In this document: positions 23,379 to 31,785 of the stretch, in pieces
Layout: the number at the start of each line of letters is the position of its first letter
How positions within the stretch are numbered: the stretch's first letter is position 1
Assembly (NCBI GenBank): GCA_003543245.1
Contig: DPJB01000034.1
Span: forward strand, 18,358 to 50,157
DNA from: Moraxellaceae bacterium
GTDB lineage: Bacteria > Pseudomonadota > Gammaproteobacteria > Pseudomonadales > Moraxellaceae
Direction: 5' to 3'
Length of the DNA: 31,800 nucleotides
Position numbers and translations under genes: made by a program
Notes under the pieces: model-generated
Database searches by the model: none
What the model was told of the DNA's origin: nothing
What the model saw: only the letters and a program-made list of their open reading frames with translations

Positions 23379-24656
23379 TCAGCGTCTCTTGAGTGCTTTT
23401 GTTGCCGCTGCGCGGGTGGCGGCAATATCGTCGGCGGTATGGGCGGCAGATACAAAGCCAGCCTCAAATGCAGAGGGGGCAAGGTAAACCGCCTCGTCCA
23501 GCATCGCATGGAAAAAGTGTTTGAAGGCATCGGTGTCGCAGGCCATGGCATCGGCATAACTGCCCACTTTCTTGTCCGTAAAGAACAGTCCGAACATCCC
23601 GCCGACCTGATTGGTGGTGAGTGCGATACCATTTTCCTGCGCTGCGTGTTCGATGGCCTGGCACAAGGAGGCTGTTTTTTCAGTCAGGCGCTCAAAAAAT
23701 CCTGGAGCAGAAATCAGCTCCAGCGTCTTTAGTCCTGCACGCATGGCGATCGGATTGCCCGAGAGTGTTCCGGCCTGGTACACCGGCCCCAGTGGTGCAA
23801 TTTTTTCCATGATGGCGCGCTTTCCACCAAATGCACCAACCGGCATGCCACCGCCAATCACCTTGCCCAGGGTGGTCAGGTCAGGTGTTACGCCGTAATG
23901 TGCCTGCGCCCCGCCGAGGGCAACACGAAAGCCCGTCATCACTTCATCAAAAATCAGCACGGCCCCATACTGGTCGCACAGGGCACGAAGACCTTCAAGA
24001 AAGCCCGGGGCAGGCGGAATGCAGTTCATGTTGCCAGCGACGGGTTCGACAATAATGCAGGCCACTTTCTCGCCATTCTGGCGGAAGTAGTCCTCTGTTT
24101 GGGCGAGGTTGTTGAACTCCAGCGTGACCGTGTGTTGCGCCAGACTGGCGGGTACACCCGCCGAACTTGGTACACCCAGTGTGAGGGCGCCGGATCCGGC
24201 CTTGACCAGCAGAGAATCCGCGTGGCCGTGATAGCAGCCTTCAAACTTCACCAGCACATCACGGGTGGTATACCCACGGGCCAGCCGGATGGCACTCATG
24301 GTCGCTTCTGTTCCGGAGCTCACCATGCGCACCATGTCCATGGAGGGAAGCAGTTCGCACACCTTGTCAGCCATCCGTACTTCCAGCTCGGTGGGTGCGC
24401 CAAAGGTCAGGCCGTTGACTGCCGCTTCCTGCACTTCGCGGATCACGTCCGGGTGGGCATGCCCCAGGATCGCCGGGCCCCATGAACCAACATAGTCAAT
24501 GTACTGGCGGCCATCGGCATCAAACAGATAGGCACCATTGGCCCGCGCAAAAAATACCGGTGTGCCGCCCACGCCGCGAAAAGCGCGCACAGGAGAGTTC
24601 ACGCCACCAGGAATGTGACGGCAGGCGGCGGAAAATAGTTCGTCAGATCGGCTCAT
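23379..24656 (-). CDS. hemL: Glutamate-1-semialdehyde 2,1-aminomutase
   Basis: A PLP enzyme making 5-aminolevulinate in the C5 heme pathway. It is 425 aa, the normal length. Visible are HIPGGVNSPVRAF at the start, SSGTEATMSAIRLAR for phosphate binding, CYHGHAD, FDEVMTGFR and the PLP-binding Lys265 in TTLGKVIGGGMPVGAFGG. It lies 23 bp downstream of thiE, the order thiD-thiE-hemL also seen in Pseudomonas. Confidence 0.97.
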   Translation of the reverse strand: MSRSDELFSAACRHIPGGVNSPVRAFRGVGGTPVFFARANGAYLFDADGRQYIDYVGSWGPAILGHAHPDVIREVQEAAVNGLTFGAPTELEVRMADKVCELLPSMDMVRMVSSGTEATMSAIRLARGYTTRDVLVKFEGCYHGHADSLLVKAGSGALTLGVPSSAGVPASLAQHTVTLEFNNLAQTEDYFRQNGEKVACIIVEPVAGNMNCIPPAPGFLEGLRALCDQYGAVLIFDEVMTGFRVALGGAQAHYGVTPDLTTLGKVIGGGMPVGAFGGKRAIMEKIAPLGPVYQAGTLSGNPIAMRAGLKTLELISAPGFFERLTEKTASLCQAIEHAAQENGIALTTNQVGGMFGLFFTDKKVGSYADAMACDTDAFKHFFHAMLDEAVYLAPSAFEAGFVSAAHTADDIAATRAAATKALKRR

Positions 24657-24679
24657 GGCGGGCTCGGCAAAAATGCATG

Positions 24680-25291
24680 TCAGAATAGTTGGGAAAAGTC
24701 ATGGGCACGGGTGGCAATGTCGGTCGCTGACCAAAGGTCACTGATGATGGCGACGCAGTCGGCTCCGGCGGCAATCACGGGCGCGGCATTATCAATGTTA
24801 AGCCCGCCAATCGCCACTACGGGAAGACCAAACCTGCGGGCATCGGCAAGTGTCTGCAAGGAGGCGGCACATGCCCCCGGTTTGGTAGCCGAGGGATACA
24901 TGGCGCCAAAGGCCAGGTAGCTGGCGCCATTGGACGCCGCCTCGGCGGCAAACTCCAGCGAGTCATGGCAAGTGGCACCAATGATTGCGTCTTCACCCAG
25001 GCGGGCGCGAGCCTGTTGCAGCGAGCCGTCAGTTCTGCCCAGATGAACCCCGTCAGCACCCACAGCCACACACAGCTCAACGTCATCATTGATGAGTAAT
25101 GGAACATGGTACTGGCGGCACAGCATGCGCAGCGCCATGGCCTCTTCCAGTCGCCGGGCAGTATCAGCGGATTTGTCACGGTACTGAACCAGAACAGCCC
25201 CTCCTTTCAGGGCAGCATCGACCGCGTTGGCCAGTCGCCCGGCCAGCAGTGTTGTATCGGTAATGGCGTAGAGCCCGCGCTGCAGATTCAT
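24680..25291 (-). CDS. thiE: Thiamine-phosphate synthase
   Basis: Joins HMP-pyrophosphate and thiazole-phosphate to give thiamine phosphate. It is a 203-aa TIM-barrel protein with typical VQYRDKSADTARR, LLINDDVELCVAVGADGVHLG, IGATCHDSLE and VVAIGGLN segments. The position usually written GQ(E/S)D is GRTD here. The start overlaps the thiD stop by 4 bp (ATGA), so the two are translationally coupled. Confidence 0.96.
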   Translation of the reverse strand: MNLQRGLYAITDTTLLAGRLANAVDAALKGGAVLVQYRDKSADTARRLEEAMALRMLCRQYHVPLLINDDVELCVAVGADGVHLGRTDGSLQQARARLGEDAIIGATCHDSLEFAAEAASNGASYLAFGAMYPSATKPGACAASLQTLADARRFGLPVVAIGGLNIDNAAPVIAAGADCVAIISDLWSATDIATRAHDFSQLF

Positions 25292-26088
25292 GCCGGTTCG
25301 CCTGTTGCGCCGGCGGCGGGCTGAGGCAACACCCTGACGGGCAGGAACTGTCCGTTGTGCCGCGGACGGTCAGCCCGGGCAAGGGCAGCACCAACAAAGC
25401 TTTCTGCCTGCGACACTGCGGCCTGCAGCGTGAGTCCGCTTGCCAGCCCTGTGGCTAGCGCCGAGGCCAGCGTGCAGCCGGACCCATGAAACTCCCCGCT
25501 CAGACGGGCAACCCGGCTTGATGAAAGTAGCCCCCCCTCACCATGAAGCTCGTTGATTATTGCCGTGCCGGGCTCATGCCCACCCTTGAGCAGGATGTGC
25601 CGCGCCCCGTAGGACCGCAGCTTCAGGATGGCCTGGGGCAGATCGTCGGTTTCAGCCAGCCGGCGCGCCTCTACCGAGTTGGGCGTGATCACGGTCGCCA
25701 GTGGAAACAGCCGCAGCAGCCCCTGGGCCAGATCATCACTCGCCAGGCTTCCCCCCGAGTTGGCGGCCAGCACCGGGTCCAGCACCACGGGAATGTCTGG
25801 GTGCGTGATCAGCAAATCAGCAACAACCGCTGCAATCGCAGCAGAACCCAGCATGCCCAGCTTGATCGCAGCGACAGGCAAATCAGCCAGCACTTTTTCC
25901 GCCTGTTGCCGGATCAGGTCCGGCGAAACCGCCTCAAAGCCGTAAACCTGCTGCGAATCCTGAATGGTCAGCGCGGTGCATATCACGGCGGCATGTCCGC
26001 CCAGTGCAGCAACAGCCTCTATATCAGCCTGCAGTCCGGCGCCGCCCGAGGGATCAAGCCCCGAAAAACACATCACGACGGGGCGCAT
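25288..26088 (-). CDS. thiD: Hydroxymethylpyrimidine/phosphomethylpyrimidine kinase
   Basis: Phosphorylates HMP and HMP-phosphate in thiamine synthesis. A 266-aa ribokinase-fold protein starting with the signature FSGLDPSGGAGLQADIEA, then VLDPVLAANSGG and the ATP/anion-hole region GEFHGSGCTLASALA. It sits between hemJ (stop codon overlapping its ATG) and thiE (4-bp overlap). The product is used by ThiE; no thiC or thiG is in the window. Confidence 0.96.
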   Translation of the reverse strand: MRPVVMCFSGLDPSGGAGLQADIEAVAALGGHAAVICTALTIQDSQQVYGFEAVSPDLIRQQAEKVLADLPVAAIKLGMLGSAAIAAVVADLLITHPDIPVVLDPVLAANSGGSLASDDLAQGLLRLFPLATVITPNSVEARRLAETDDLPQAILKLRSYGARHILLKGGHEPGTAIINELHGEGGLLSSSRVARLSGEFHGSGCTLASALATGLASGLTLQAAVSQAESFVGAALARADRPRHNGQFLPVRVLPQPAAGATGEPA

Positions 26089-26516
26089 CAGAACGGCCTC
26101 ACAATGACCAGGATGACGATGCCAACCAGTGCCAGTACAGGCAGTTCATTGAATACCCGGAAATACACATGGGATTTTGTACTGCGGTCATCGCGCAGTG
26201 CGCGCAGGTGATGGCCGCACAGGAAGTGATAAATGATCAGCAGCACTGCCAGTGTCAGCTTGGCATGCATCCAGCCCTGTGTCCGGTAAATGTCCCAGTT
26301 GGTGGCCAGCATCCCGCCACCCAGCACCACTGTTGCCAGCATCGATGGCCACATGATGCCCCGGTACAGTTTGCGCTCCATTATCTTGAAGCGCTCACGC
26401 CCATCCACATCCCCTGCCTGGGCGTGATAAACAAACAGTCGCGGCAAATAAAACAGGCCGGCAAACCAGCACACGACAGCGATCAGGTGTAAGGCCTTCA
26501 GCCAAAGCAGCGTCAT
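26088..26516 (-). CDS. hemJ: Protoporphyrinogen IX oxidase, HemJ type
   Basis: A 142-aa inner-membrane protein with four hydrophobic helices. The ATG at 26516 begins MTLLWLKALHLIAVVCWFAG; an upstream in-frame TTG was rejected. The family's key residues His10 and Lys86 (GWMHAKLTL) are present, along with FYLPRLFVYHA. HemJ oxidises protoporphyrinogen IX late in heme synthesis in bacteria lacking HemG or HemY and was characterised in Acinetobacter. It overlaps thiD by one base and heads a cluster that also contains hemL. Confidence 0.93.
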   Translation of the reverse strand: MTLLWLKALHLIAVVCWFAGLFYLPRLFVYHAQAGDVDGRERFKIMERKLYRGIMWPSMLATVVLGGGMLATNWDIYRTQGWMHAKLTLAVLLIIYHFLCGHHLRALRDDRSTKSHVYFRVFNELPVLALVGIVILVIVRPF

Positions 26517-26589
26517 GACAAGAGGGCTCCAGAGGATATTTTGCAAGTCTGCCAAATACTTGGGTTACATTGCTACACAAGAAGGTGAT

Positions 26590-26618
26590 TTGCCCCATCC
26601 GGGGTCATGGCCGATAAT
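26590..26618 (+). promoter_or_regulatory. Candidate sigma-70 promoter of argC
   Basis: TTGCCC (26590-26595), 17 bp, then GATAAT (26613-26618). The predicted start near 26625 leaves a ~33-nt leader before the argC GTG. No ARG-box-like operator is evident. Confidence 0.5.
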
Positions 26619-26657
26619 CGCGCCCCTAGCCCCCATTAGTGACAAGCAGGTGGACAC

Positions 26658-27689
26658 GTGATCAAGGCAGGCATCGTCGGCGGTACCGGTTATACAGGTG
26701 TAGAGCTTCTGCGTCTGCTGGCGCAGCATCCGGACGTCAAGCTTCAGGCCATTACCTCCCGCTCCGAGGCGGGCATGCCGGTGGCACAGCTGTTCCCCAG
26801 TCTTCGCGGTCATGTCGATCTGGCGTTCAGTGAGCCCAGCCTGGAAACACTGGGTGCCTGCGATGTCGTCTTTTTCGCAACACCGCATGGCGTCGCCATG
26901 AAGCAGGCTCCCGAGTTACTGGCGCGGGGAGTCAAGATCATTGATCTGGGTGCCGACTTCCGCCTCAAGGACCTTGCTACCTTCGAAAAATGGTATGGCA
27001 TGCCTCACACCTGCCCGGACATTCTCGCCGAGTCGGTTTACGGGCTGCCGGAAGTGAATCGGGATGCCATCAGGGCGGCCCGCATTGTCGGCAATCCCGG
27101 CTGTTATCCCACTGCCGTGCAGCTTGGTTTCATGCCCCTGCTCAAGGCGGGTTTGATTGACGCATCGCGGCTGGTGGCTGATGCCAAGTCCGGTGTCTCA
27201 GGGGCTGGTCGCAAGGCCGAGGTCCATGCCCTGTTTGCCGAAGCCGGTGAGTCATTCAAGGCCTATGGCGTCAATGGACACCGGCATTTGCCGGAAATTT
27301 CCCAGGGTCTTGCCGGCATGTCATCAGAGACGGTCGGTCTTACTTTTGTTCCTCATTTGCTGCCCATGATCCGTGGCATCCACGCCACCCTCTACGGCAC
27401 GCTGGTAAAGGATGCTGGTGACTTGCAGGCGCTGTTCGAGAGCGCCTATGCCAACGAACCGTTTGTTGACGTCATGCCGCCCGGCTCCACGCCGGAGACG
27501 CGCAGTGTCAAGGGCGCCAACACCTGCCGCATCGCGGTTTACCGCCCACAAGGCGGCGACACTGTTGTTGTGCTGTCGGTCATCGATAATCTGGTGAAGG
27601 GCGCTGCCGGCCAGGCCATCCAGAACATGAACCTGATGTGTGACCTGCCCGAAACAGCGGGCCTGACGCAGATCGCACTTCTGCCCTGA
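26658..27689 (+). CDS. argC: N-acetyl-gamma-glutamyl-phosphate reductase
   Basis: NADPH-dependent reduction in the arginine pathway. It is a 343-aa protein starting at GTG 26658 behind AGGTGG. The Rossmann motif GGTGYTG (8-14) and the catalytic Cys149 in GNPGCYPTAVQL are present, as is the GHRHLPEI segment with the active-site His. It begins a same-strand run with the DUF6776-like gene (10 bp later), the bactofilin and erpA, an order shared with Pseudomonas. Confidence 0.97.
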   Translation: MIKAGIVGGTGYTGVELLRLLAQHPDVKLQAITSRSEAGMPVAQLFPSLRGHVDLAFSEPSLETLGACDVVFFATPHGVAMKQAPELLARGVKIIDLGADFRLKDLATFEKWYGMPHTCPDILAESVYGLPEVNRDAIRAARIVGNPGCYPTAVQLGFMPLLKAGLIDASRLVADAKSGVSGAGRKAEVHALFAEAGESFKAYGVNGHRHLPEISQGLAGMSSETVGLTFVPHLLPMIRGIHATLYGTLVKDAGDLQALFESAYANEPFVDVMPPGSTPETRSVKGANTCRIAVYRPQGGDTVVVLSVIDNLVKGAAGQAIQNMNLMCDLPETAGLTQIALLP

Positions 27690-27699
27690 GGATTGATGC

Positions 27700-28404
27700 A
27701 TGTTCCGACGCGAGCGAGAGACCCTGCAGAGACTGGTGCTGGTGCCATACCGCCCGTTTCGCAACCTTTCGCTTGGCATCGGCGGTGTCATCCTGATCAT
27801 TGCCGCAGGGGTTGGCGGTTTTTACGCCGGCTCCCGTTACGGCATCAAGACAACGGGGGCCACTCCCGAAGAAGTGCAGCGTTTGCGACAGACGGTCCGT
27901 ATGTATGCTGACCAGTCCCAGGCCATACGTGACGAAGCGGCAGTCGCGCTGCATGATCGCGAGATTGTTCTGGATGCAACCGAACAGTTGCGCCAGGAAA
28001 ACAAGAATCTGCTCGCCAGCATGAACTCCCTCGAGGAGCAGGTTGCGCTCTACAAGCGCCTCCTGTCCCCCAAGGGGGTCTCACAGGGTTTGACGGTAGA
28101 GCGTTTTAACCTGCAGTCCACGGGCAAGCCGGGGCGGGTTCAGTATCGTCTGCTGCTGACCCAGGTCAGTAGTAACTCGGCCGAAATCGCCGGAAAAATC
28201 GAGGCAAAGCTTGTTGCCGGAGGCCGTAGCATCACCGTTCCGGTGGGCGATAGCCACTTCGGCTTCCAGTACTTCCAGAGTCTTTCCGGAGAATGGGAAT
28301 TACCGGCCGGCCTGCGGCCGGAACGCGTGGATATCGTCCTGACCTCCAGCAAGGGGCAGCGCATCCAGAAAAGTTTCAAATGGGAAATACAGGGCCAGGG
28401 ATAA
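27700..28404 (+). CDS. Single-pass membrane protein, DUF6776-like
   Basis: A 234-aa protein. A basic cytoplasmic start (FRRERETLQRLVLVPYRP) precedes a membrane helix (about residues 24-44), then a predicted coiled coil (about 56-125, rich in Glu, Gln, Arg and Leu heptads), and a C-terminal beta-rich domain (about 130-230). The likely topology is periplasmic. It occurs between argC and a bactofilin in Pseudomonas as well, which suggests a link to envelope or cytoskeletal structure. The function is unknown. Confidence 0.85.
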   Translation: MFRRERETLQRLVLVPYRPFRNLSLGIGGVILIIAAGVGGFYAGSRYGIKTTGATPEEVQRLRQTVRMYADQSQAIRDEAAVALHDREIVLDATEQLRQENKNLLASMNSLEEQVALYKRLLSPKGVSQGLTVERFNLQSTGKPGRVQYRLLLTQVSSNSAEIAGKIEAKLVAGGRSITVPVGDSHFGFQYFQSLSGEWELPAGLRPERVDIVLTSSKGQRIQKSFKWEIQGQG

Positions 28405-28435
28405 GCCACTAATCCGAATAGTTGAGGAGCACAGC

Positions 28436-28864
28436 ATGCTCGGCAAGAAAAAGACAGGAAGTGCCTACAAGGCCAATAACTACAAAGACCACAGTTACGT
28501 GGCGCGCAATACCGAAGTGACCGGAGACATCACCTTCATCGGGGGGCTGCATGTCGAGGGTAAGGTAAACGGCAATATCCTGTCGGATGAAGGCAGCCTG
28601 CATGTGCATGGTGAAGTAACGGGCGAAATCCGGGTGCCGCACATCGTCATCAATGGTGTTGTGAATGGCAATGTCTATGCAGGCCAGCACATCGAGCTGG
28701 CCGCTAATGCCCAGATCAACGGCAACGTCTACTACAAGACCATGGAAATGGTGATGGGTGCCCAGATCAACGGCAGCCTGCTGCACAGCGAAAATGCCAT
28801 TCCCCGCATTGAGCACAAGCCTGGTACCGGGCAATCAGCGCCGCCAGCCGAAACTAATGGTTGA
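28436..28864 (+). CDS. Bactofilin (polymer-forming cytoskeletal protein)
   Basis: A 142-aa protein with the DUF583/bactofilin core: repeated short beta turns (VTGDITFIGGLHVEGKVNGNI, VHGEVTGEIRVPHIVINGVV, ELAANAQINGNVYY) forming a right-handed beta helix that polymerises without nucleotide. Short disordered ends flank the core (basic start, Pro-rich end). Bactofilins scaffold envelope enzymes or help set cell shape. The start follows GAGGAG. The promoter of the next gene, erpA, overlaps its stop codon. Confidence 0.94.
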   Translation: MLGKKKTGSAYKANNYKDHSYVARNTEVTGDITFIGGLHVEGKVNGNILSDEGSLHVHGEVTGEIRVPHIVINGVVNGNVYAGQHIELAANAQINGNVYYKTMEMVMGAQINGSLLHSENAIPRIEHKPGTGQSAPPAETNG

Positions 28865-28890
28865 CCATTTTGCTTGGTCTTTAGGATAAT
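28861..28890 (+). promoter_or_regulatory. Candidate sigma-70 promoter of erpA
   Basis: TTGACC (28861-28866, overlapping the bactofilin stop codon), 18 bp, then GATAAT (28885-28890). The predicted start is near 28897, about 29 bp before the erpA ATG. No IscR-type operator is obvious. Confidence 0.55.
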
Positions 28891-28925
28891 CAGCACCGAC
28901 AACCGTCCAGTATCCGGTGATCCCC

Positions 28926-29267
28926 ATGAATGACATGGCACAAGCCATGAACCTTACCGACAGCGCCGCCAACAAGGTTCGCAAGCTGCGCGAGGGCGAA
29001 GGTAATCCCGATCTCAAGCTCCGCGTCTACATTACCGGTGGAGGCTGCTCGGGCTTCTCCTATGGGTTCACCTTCGATAGTGAAGTGAAGGAAGGGGACT
29101 CCCTGTTCACCAACGGCGACGTCACCATGCTGGTGGACTCAATGAGCTTCCAGTATCTGGCGGGTTCCGAGATTGACTACAAGGAAGGCCTTCAGGGGTC
29201 ACAGTTCGTGGTCAACAACCCCAATGCTACCAGCACCTGCGGCTGCGGCTCCTCCTTTTCGGTCTGA
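28926..29267 (+). CDS. erpA: Iron-sulfur cluster insertion protein ErpA
   Basis: An A-type carrier delivering Fe-S clusters to apoproteins, including those of isoprenoid synthesis. It is 113 aa from the ATG at 28926, which has GGTGA 5 bp upstream (GTG 28917 and ATG 28935 are alternatives). The three cluster-binding cysteines are Cys41 (GGGCSGFSYGF), Cys105 and Cys107 (CGCGSSFSV). The LKLRVYITGGGCSGF sequence is closer to ErpA than to IscA or SufA. Confidence 0.95.
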   Translation: MNDMAQAMNLTDSAANKVRKLREGEGNPDLKLRVYITGGGCSGFSYGFTFDSEVKEGDSLFTNGDVTMLVDSMSFQYLAGSEIDYKEGLQGSQFVVNNPNATSTCGCGSSFSV

Positions 29268-29282
29268 TCTGCCGGGGTGTCC

Positions 29283-30392
29283 TCAGGGCGGGTAAATACC
29301 GCCCAGCAACCTGTAGCCTGACGCGCCTGTAACAGCCGGCATATTGCCCGGACGCTGCTCCATGCGCTGGCGCGCCAGCCAGGCAAATGCAGTCGCCTCG
29401 ACCCAGCCCGGCGCAATTCCCAGTGTGCTGGTGCTGTCCAGCGCCCATTGCGGCAAGCGTTGTGCCAGTCGGTGCTGTAGCGCCGTGTTGAGCGCACCAC
29501 CACCACACAGGAACAGATCGCCACTCGTCAGGCCGAGCGTCCCGATTGCTTCTGCCACTGTCTCGCAGGTGAACTCCAGCAATGTTGCCTGTACATCCAC
29601 ATCACTTACCCGTTCGGCCAGCAGGTCCAGCTCGGAACGTAACCAGTCCAGATTGAATTCCTCACGCCCTGTGCTCTTGGGGGCTTCGCGGCCAAGGAAC
29701 GGATGCGACAGCAGACGATTCAGCAACGGCAGGCTGACATCCCCGGACGCAGCCCATTCACCACCTGCATCAAAGGCCAGTCCCCTGCAGGCCATGCTCC
29801 AGGCATCCATCAGCAGATTGGCCGGACCGGTATCAAAGCCGCGAGCGGCTGCCGGCTGTCCCGCAGGCAATACGGTAATATTGGCCACCCCGCCCAGATT
29901 CAGGATGATCCGGTTGCGTACATCATGGCCGAATACCGCCGCATGAAATGCCGGTACGAGCGGAGCACCCTGCCCGCCGGCGGCAATGTCGCGTCGCCGG
30001 AAGTCGGCCACAACCGTAATCCCGGTGCGCTCTGCAATGACATTTGGGTCGCCAATCTGCAAGGTGAACGCGTGCTGCCCATAGGGGCGATGCCGGATCG
30101 TCTGGCCATGACTGCCGATAGCCCGTACCTCGGCGGCCTTGTGTTCGCTGCTGCGCAGGACACCCATGGACGCCGCAGCAAACAGCTCCCCCAGCTCACT
30201 ATCCACCCGGCCCATGCGCTCAATCTCTTCCGGGCCACTCTGGCATAGCGCCATCAGTCTGGCGCGCAAGTCGTCCGGCATGGCAATCGTGTGGGTGCCG
30301 ACCAGGCGCACGCCATCGGCAAAGTCCACCAGCACGGCATCAACGCCGTCCAGACTGGTCCCCGACATCAATCCTATGTAGAGCTCGCTCAT
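29283..30392 (-). CDS. anmK: Anhydro-N-acetylmuramic acid kinase
   Basis: Phosphorylates and hydrolyses 1,6-anhydro-MurNAc released in cell-wall recycling, giving MurNAc-6-phosphate. The 369-aa protein starts MSELYIGLMSGTSLDGVDA, the family signature, with IGSHGQTIRHRP, NLGGVANIT and LFLCGGGALN further on. AGGAGG lies upstream; both the ATG at 30392 and a GTG at 30395 are compatible. It is transcribed toward erpA and divergently from tyrS, as in Pseudomonas. Confidence 0.96.
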   Translation of the reverse strand: MSELYIGLMSGTSLDGVDAVLVDFADGVRLVGTHTIAMPDDLRARLMALCQSGPEEIERMGRVDSELGELFAAASMGVLRSSEHKAAEVRAIGSHGQTIRHRPYGQHAFTLQIGDPNVIAERTGITVVADFRRRDIAAGGQGAPLVPAFHAAVFGHDVRNRIILNLGGVANITVLPAGQPAAARGFDTGPANLLMDAWSMACRGLAFDAGGEWAASGDVSLPLLNRLLSHPFLGREAPKSTGREEFNLDWLRSELDLLAERVSDVDVQATLLEFTCETVAEAIGTLGLTSGDLFLCGGGALNTALQHRLAQRLPQWALDSTSTLGIAPGWVEATAFAWLARQRMEQRPGNMPAVTGASGYRLLGGIYPP

Positions 30393-30442
30393 CACGGCCT
30401 TCCTCCTGACTTGCTAGGGTAGCGTATGGCCGGGCGTGATAG

Positions 30443-30451
30443 TGATAGAAT
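30443..30451 (+). promoter_or_regulatory. Candidate extended -10 promoter of tyrS
   Basis: TGATAGAAT is an extended -10 element (TG-N-TAGAAT), with a predicted start near 30458 and a leader of about 26 nt. No good -35 is visible, which is acceptable for extended -10 promoters. Confidence 0.4.
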
Positions 30452-30483
30452 CCGCGGCTTTCCATGCCTTGGGTCCCGCCATT

Positions 30484-31686
30484 ATGACGACGCCGGAACA
30501 ACAACTTGCCCTAATCAAACGCGGCTGCGAAGAGCTCATCCAGGAAGAAGAGCTGCTGGAGCGCCTTCGCGAAGGCCGGCCACTACGCGTCAAGGCGGGC
30601 TTCGACCCCACTGCACCGGATCTTCACCTGGGTCACACGGTGCTCATGAACAAGCTGCGCACCTTCCAGCAGCTTGGCCACGACGTCATTTTCCTTATTG
30701 GCGACTTCACCGGCATGATCGGCGATCCCACAGGCAAGAATGTCACCCGCAAGCCGCTCACCCGCGAGCAGGTACTGGAGAACGCCAAAAGCTACAAAGA
30801 GCAGGTATTCAAGATTCTGGACCCTGCACGCACCCGCGTCGTGTTCAACTCCGAGTGGATGGGTCAGAAGAGTGCCGCCGACCTGATCAGTCTGGCTGCA
30901 CAGTACACCGTCACCCGCATGATGGAGCGCGACGACTTCACCAAACGATTCAACAACCAGCAACCCATCGCCATCCACGAGTTTCTCTATCCATTGCTGC
31001 AGGGCTACGACTCCGTCGAGCTCAAGGCAGATGTCGAACTGGGCGGCACCGACCAGAAGTTCAATCTGCTCATGGGGCGTACCCTGCAGACGCGCTATGG
31101 CCAGAAACCGCAGTGCATCCTGACCATGCCAATCCTCGAGGGGCTGGATGGCGTGCAGAAAATGTCCAAGTCACTGAACAACTATATAGGTGTAGCCGAT
31201 ACCCCGGGCGAGATGTACCAGAAGCTGCTGTCCATGCCTGATGCGCTTGTGTGGCGCTACTTTGAGCTGCTCAGCTTCCGTGCGATCGAGGAAGTGGAAG
31301 GCTTTCGTCAGGAAGTGGACAGTGGTCGCAATCCCCAGGACATCAAGAAAATCCTCGCCGAAGAGCTCATTACCCGCTTCCATGGCGAAGAGGCTGCGCT
31401 CAATGCCCATAAGGCAGCGGGCAACGTCCTTGCCAAAGGCGAGATTCCCGAAGATGTGCCAGCCATAACCATCTCTGCCGATGGTCAGGCCGATCTGCCG
31501 CTCATGGCCATCCTCAACCGTGCTGGCTTGACGAAGAACTCGGCAGCAGCCAAAGATGTGATATCCCGTGGTGGAGTGTATATAGACGGACAGCAGGCGT
31601 CGGCAGACTTCCGTATGCGGGTCGGTAGCCAGCATGTGATTCAGGCGGGCAAGAAGGCCATTGCACGCGTATCGCTGGAAAAGTGA
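30484..31686 (+). CDS. tyrS: Tyrosyl-tRNA synthetase
   Basis: Charges tRNA(Tyr). The 400-aa class I enzyme starts at ATG 30484 (MTTPEQQLALIKRG); a frame from 30436 is open but lacks homology. It has the HIGH motif as HLGHT, a tyrosine-binding region around TDQKFNLLMGR, KMSKS exactly, and a C-terminal S4 RNA-binding domain (SAAAKDVISRGGVYIDG). No clear Shine-Dalgarno precedes the ATG. It lies directly ahead of an rRNA-type promoter, matching tyrS-rrn in Pseudomonas. Confidence 0.96.
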   Translation: MTTPEQQLALIKRGCEELIQEEELLERLREGRPLRVKAGFDPTAPDLHLGHTVLMNKLRTFQQLGHDVIFLIGDFTGMIGDPTGKNVTRKPLTREQVLENAKSYKEQVFKILDPARTRVVFNSEWMGQKSAADLISLAAQYTVTRMMERDDFTKRFNNQQPIAIHEFLYPLLQGYDSVELKADVELGGTDQKFNLLMGRTLQTRYGQKPQCILTMPILEGLDGVQKMSKSLNNYIGVADTPGEMYQKLLSMPDALVWRYFELLSFRAIEEVEGFRQEVDSGRNPQDIKKILAEELITRFHGEEAALNAHKAAGNVLAKGEIPEDVPAITISADGQADLPLMAILNRAGLTKNSAAAKDVISRGGVYIDGQQASADFRMRVGSQHVIQAGKKAIARVSLEK

Positions 31687-31757
31687 TCAGCTCTGGCCGT
31701 TTTTGCACAAAAAAGCAGCGGTCGAGCAGCTTTGCACTGAAAACTGTCAAAAAGGGT

Positions 31758-31785
31758 TTGACTCCTTTCCGTAGCTCCCTATAAT
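31758..31785 (+). promoter_or_regulatory. Strong promoter, probably of an rRNA operon beginning past the window
   Basis: TTGACT (31758-31763), 16 bp, then a perfect TATAAT (31780-31785) followed by the GC-rich discriminator GCGCC typical of ppGpp/DksA-controlled rRNA promoters. A-tracts upstream (AAAACTGTCAAAAAGGG) could act as an UP element. tyrS is followed by 16S rRNA in Pseudomonas. The rRNA itself is not in the window. Confidence 0.75.
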
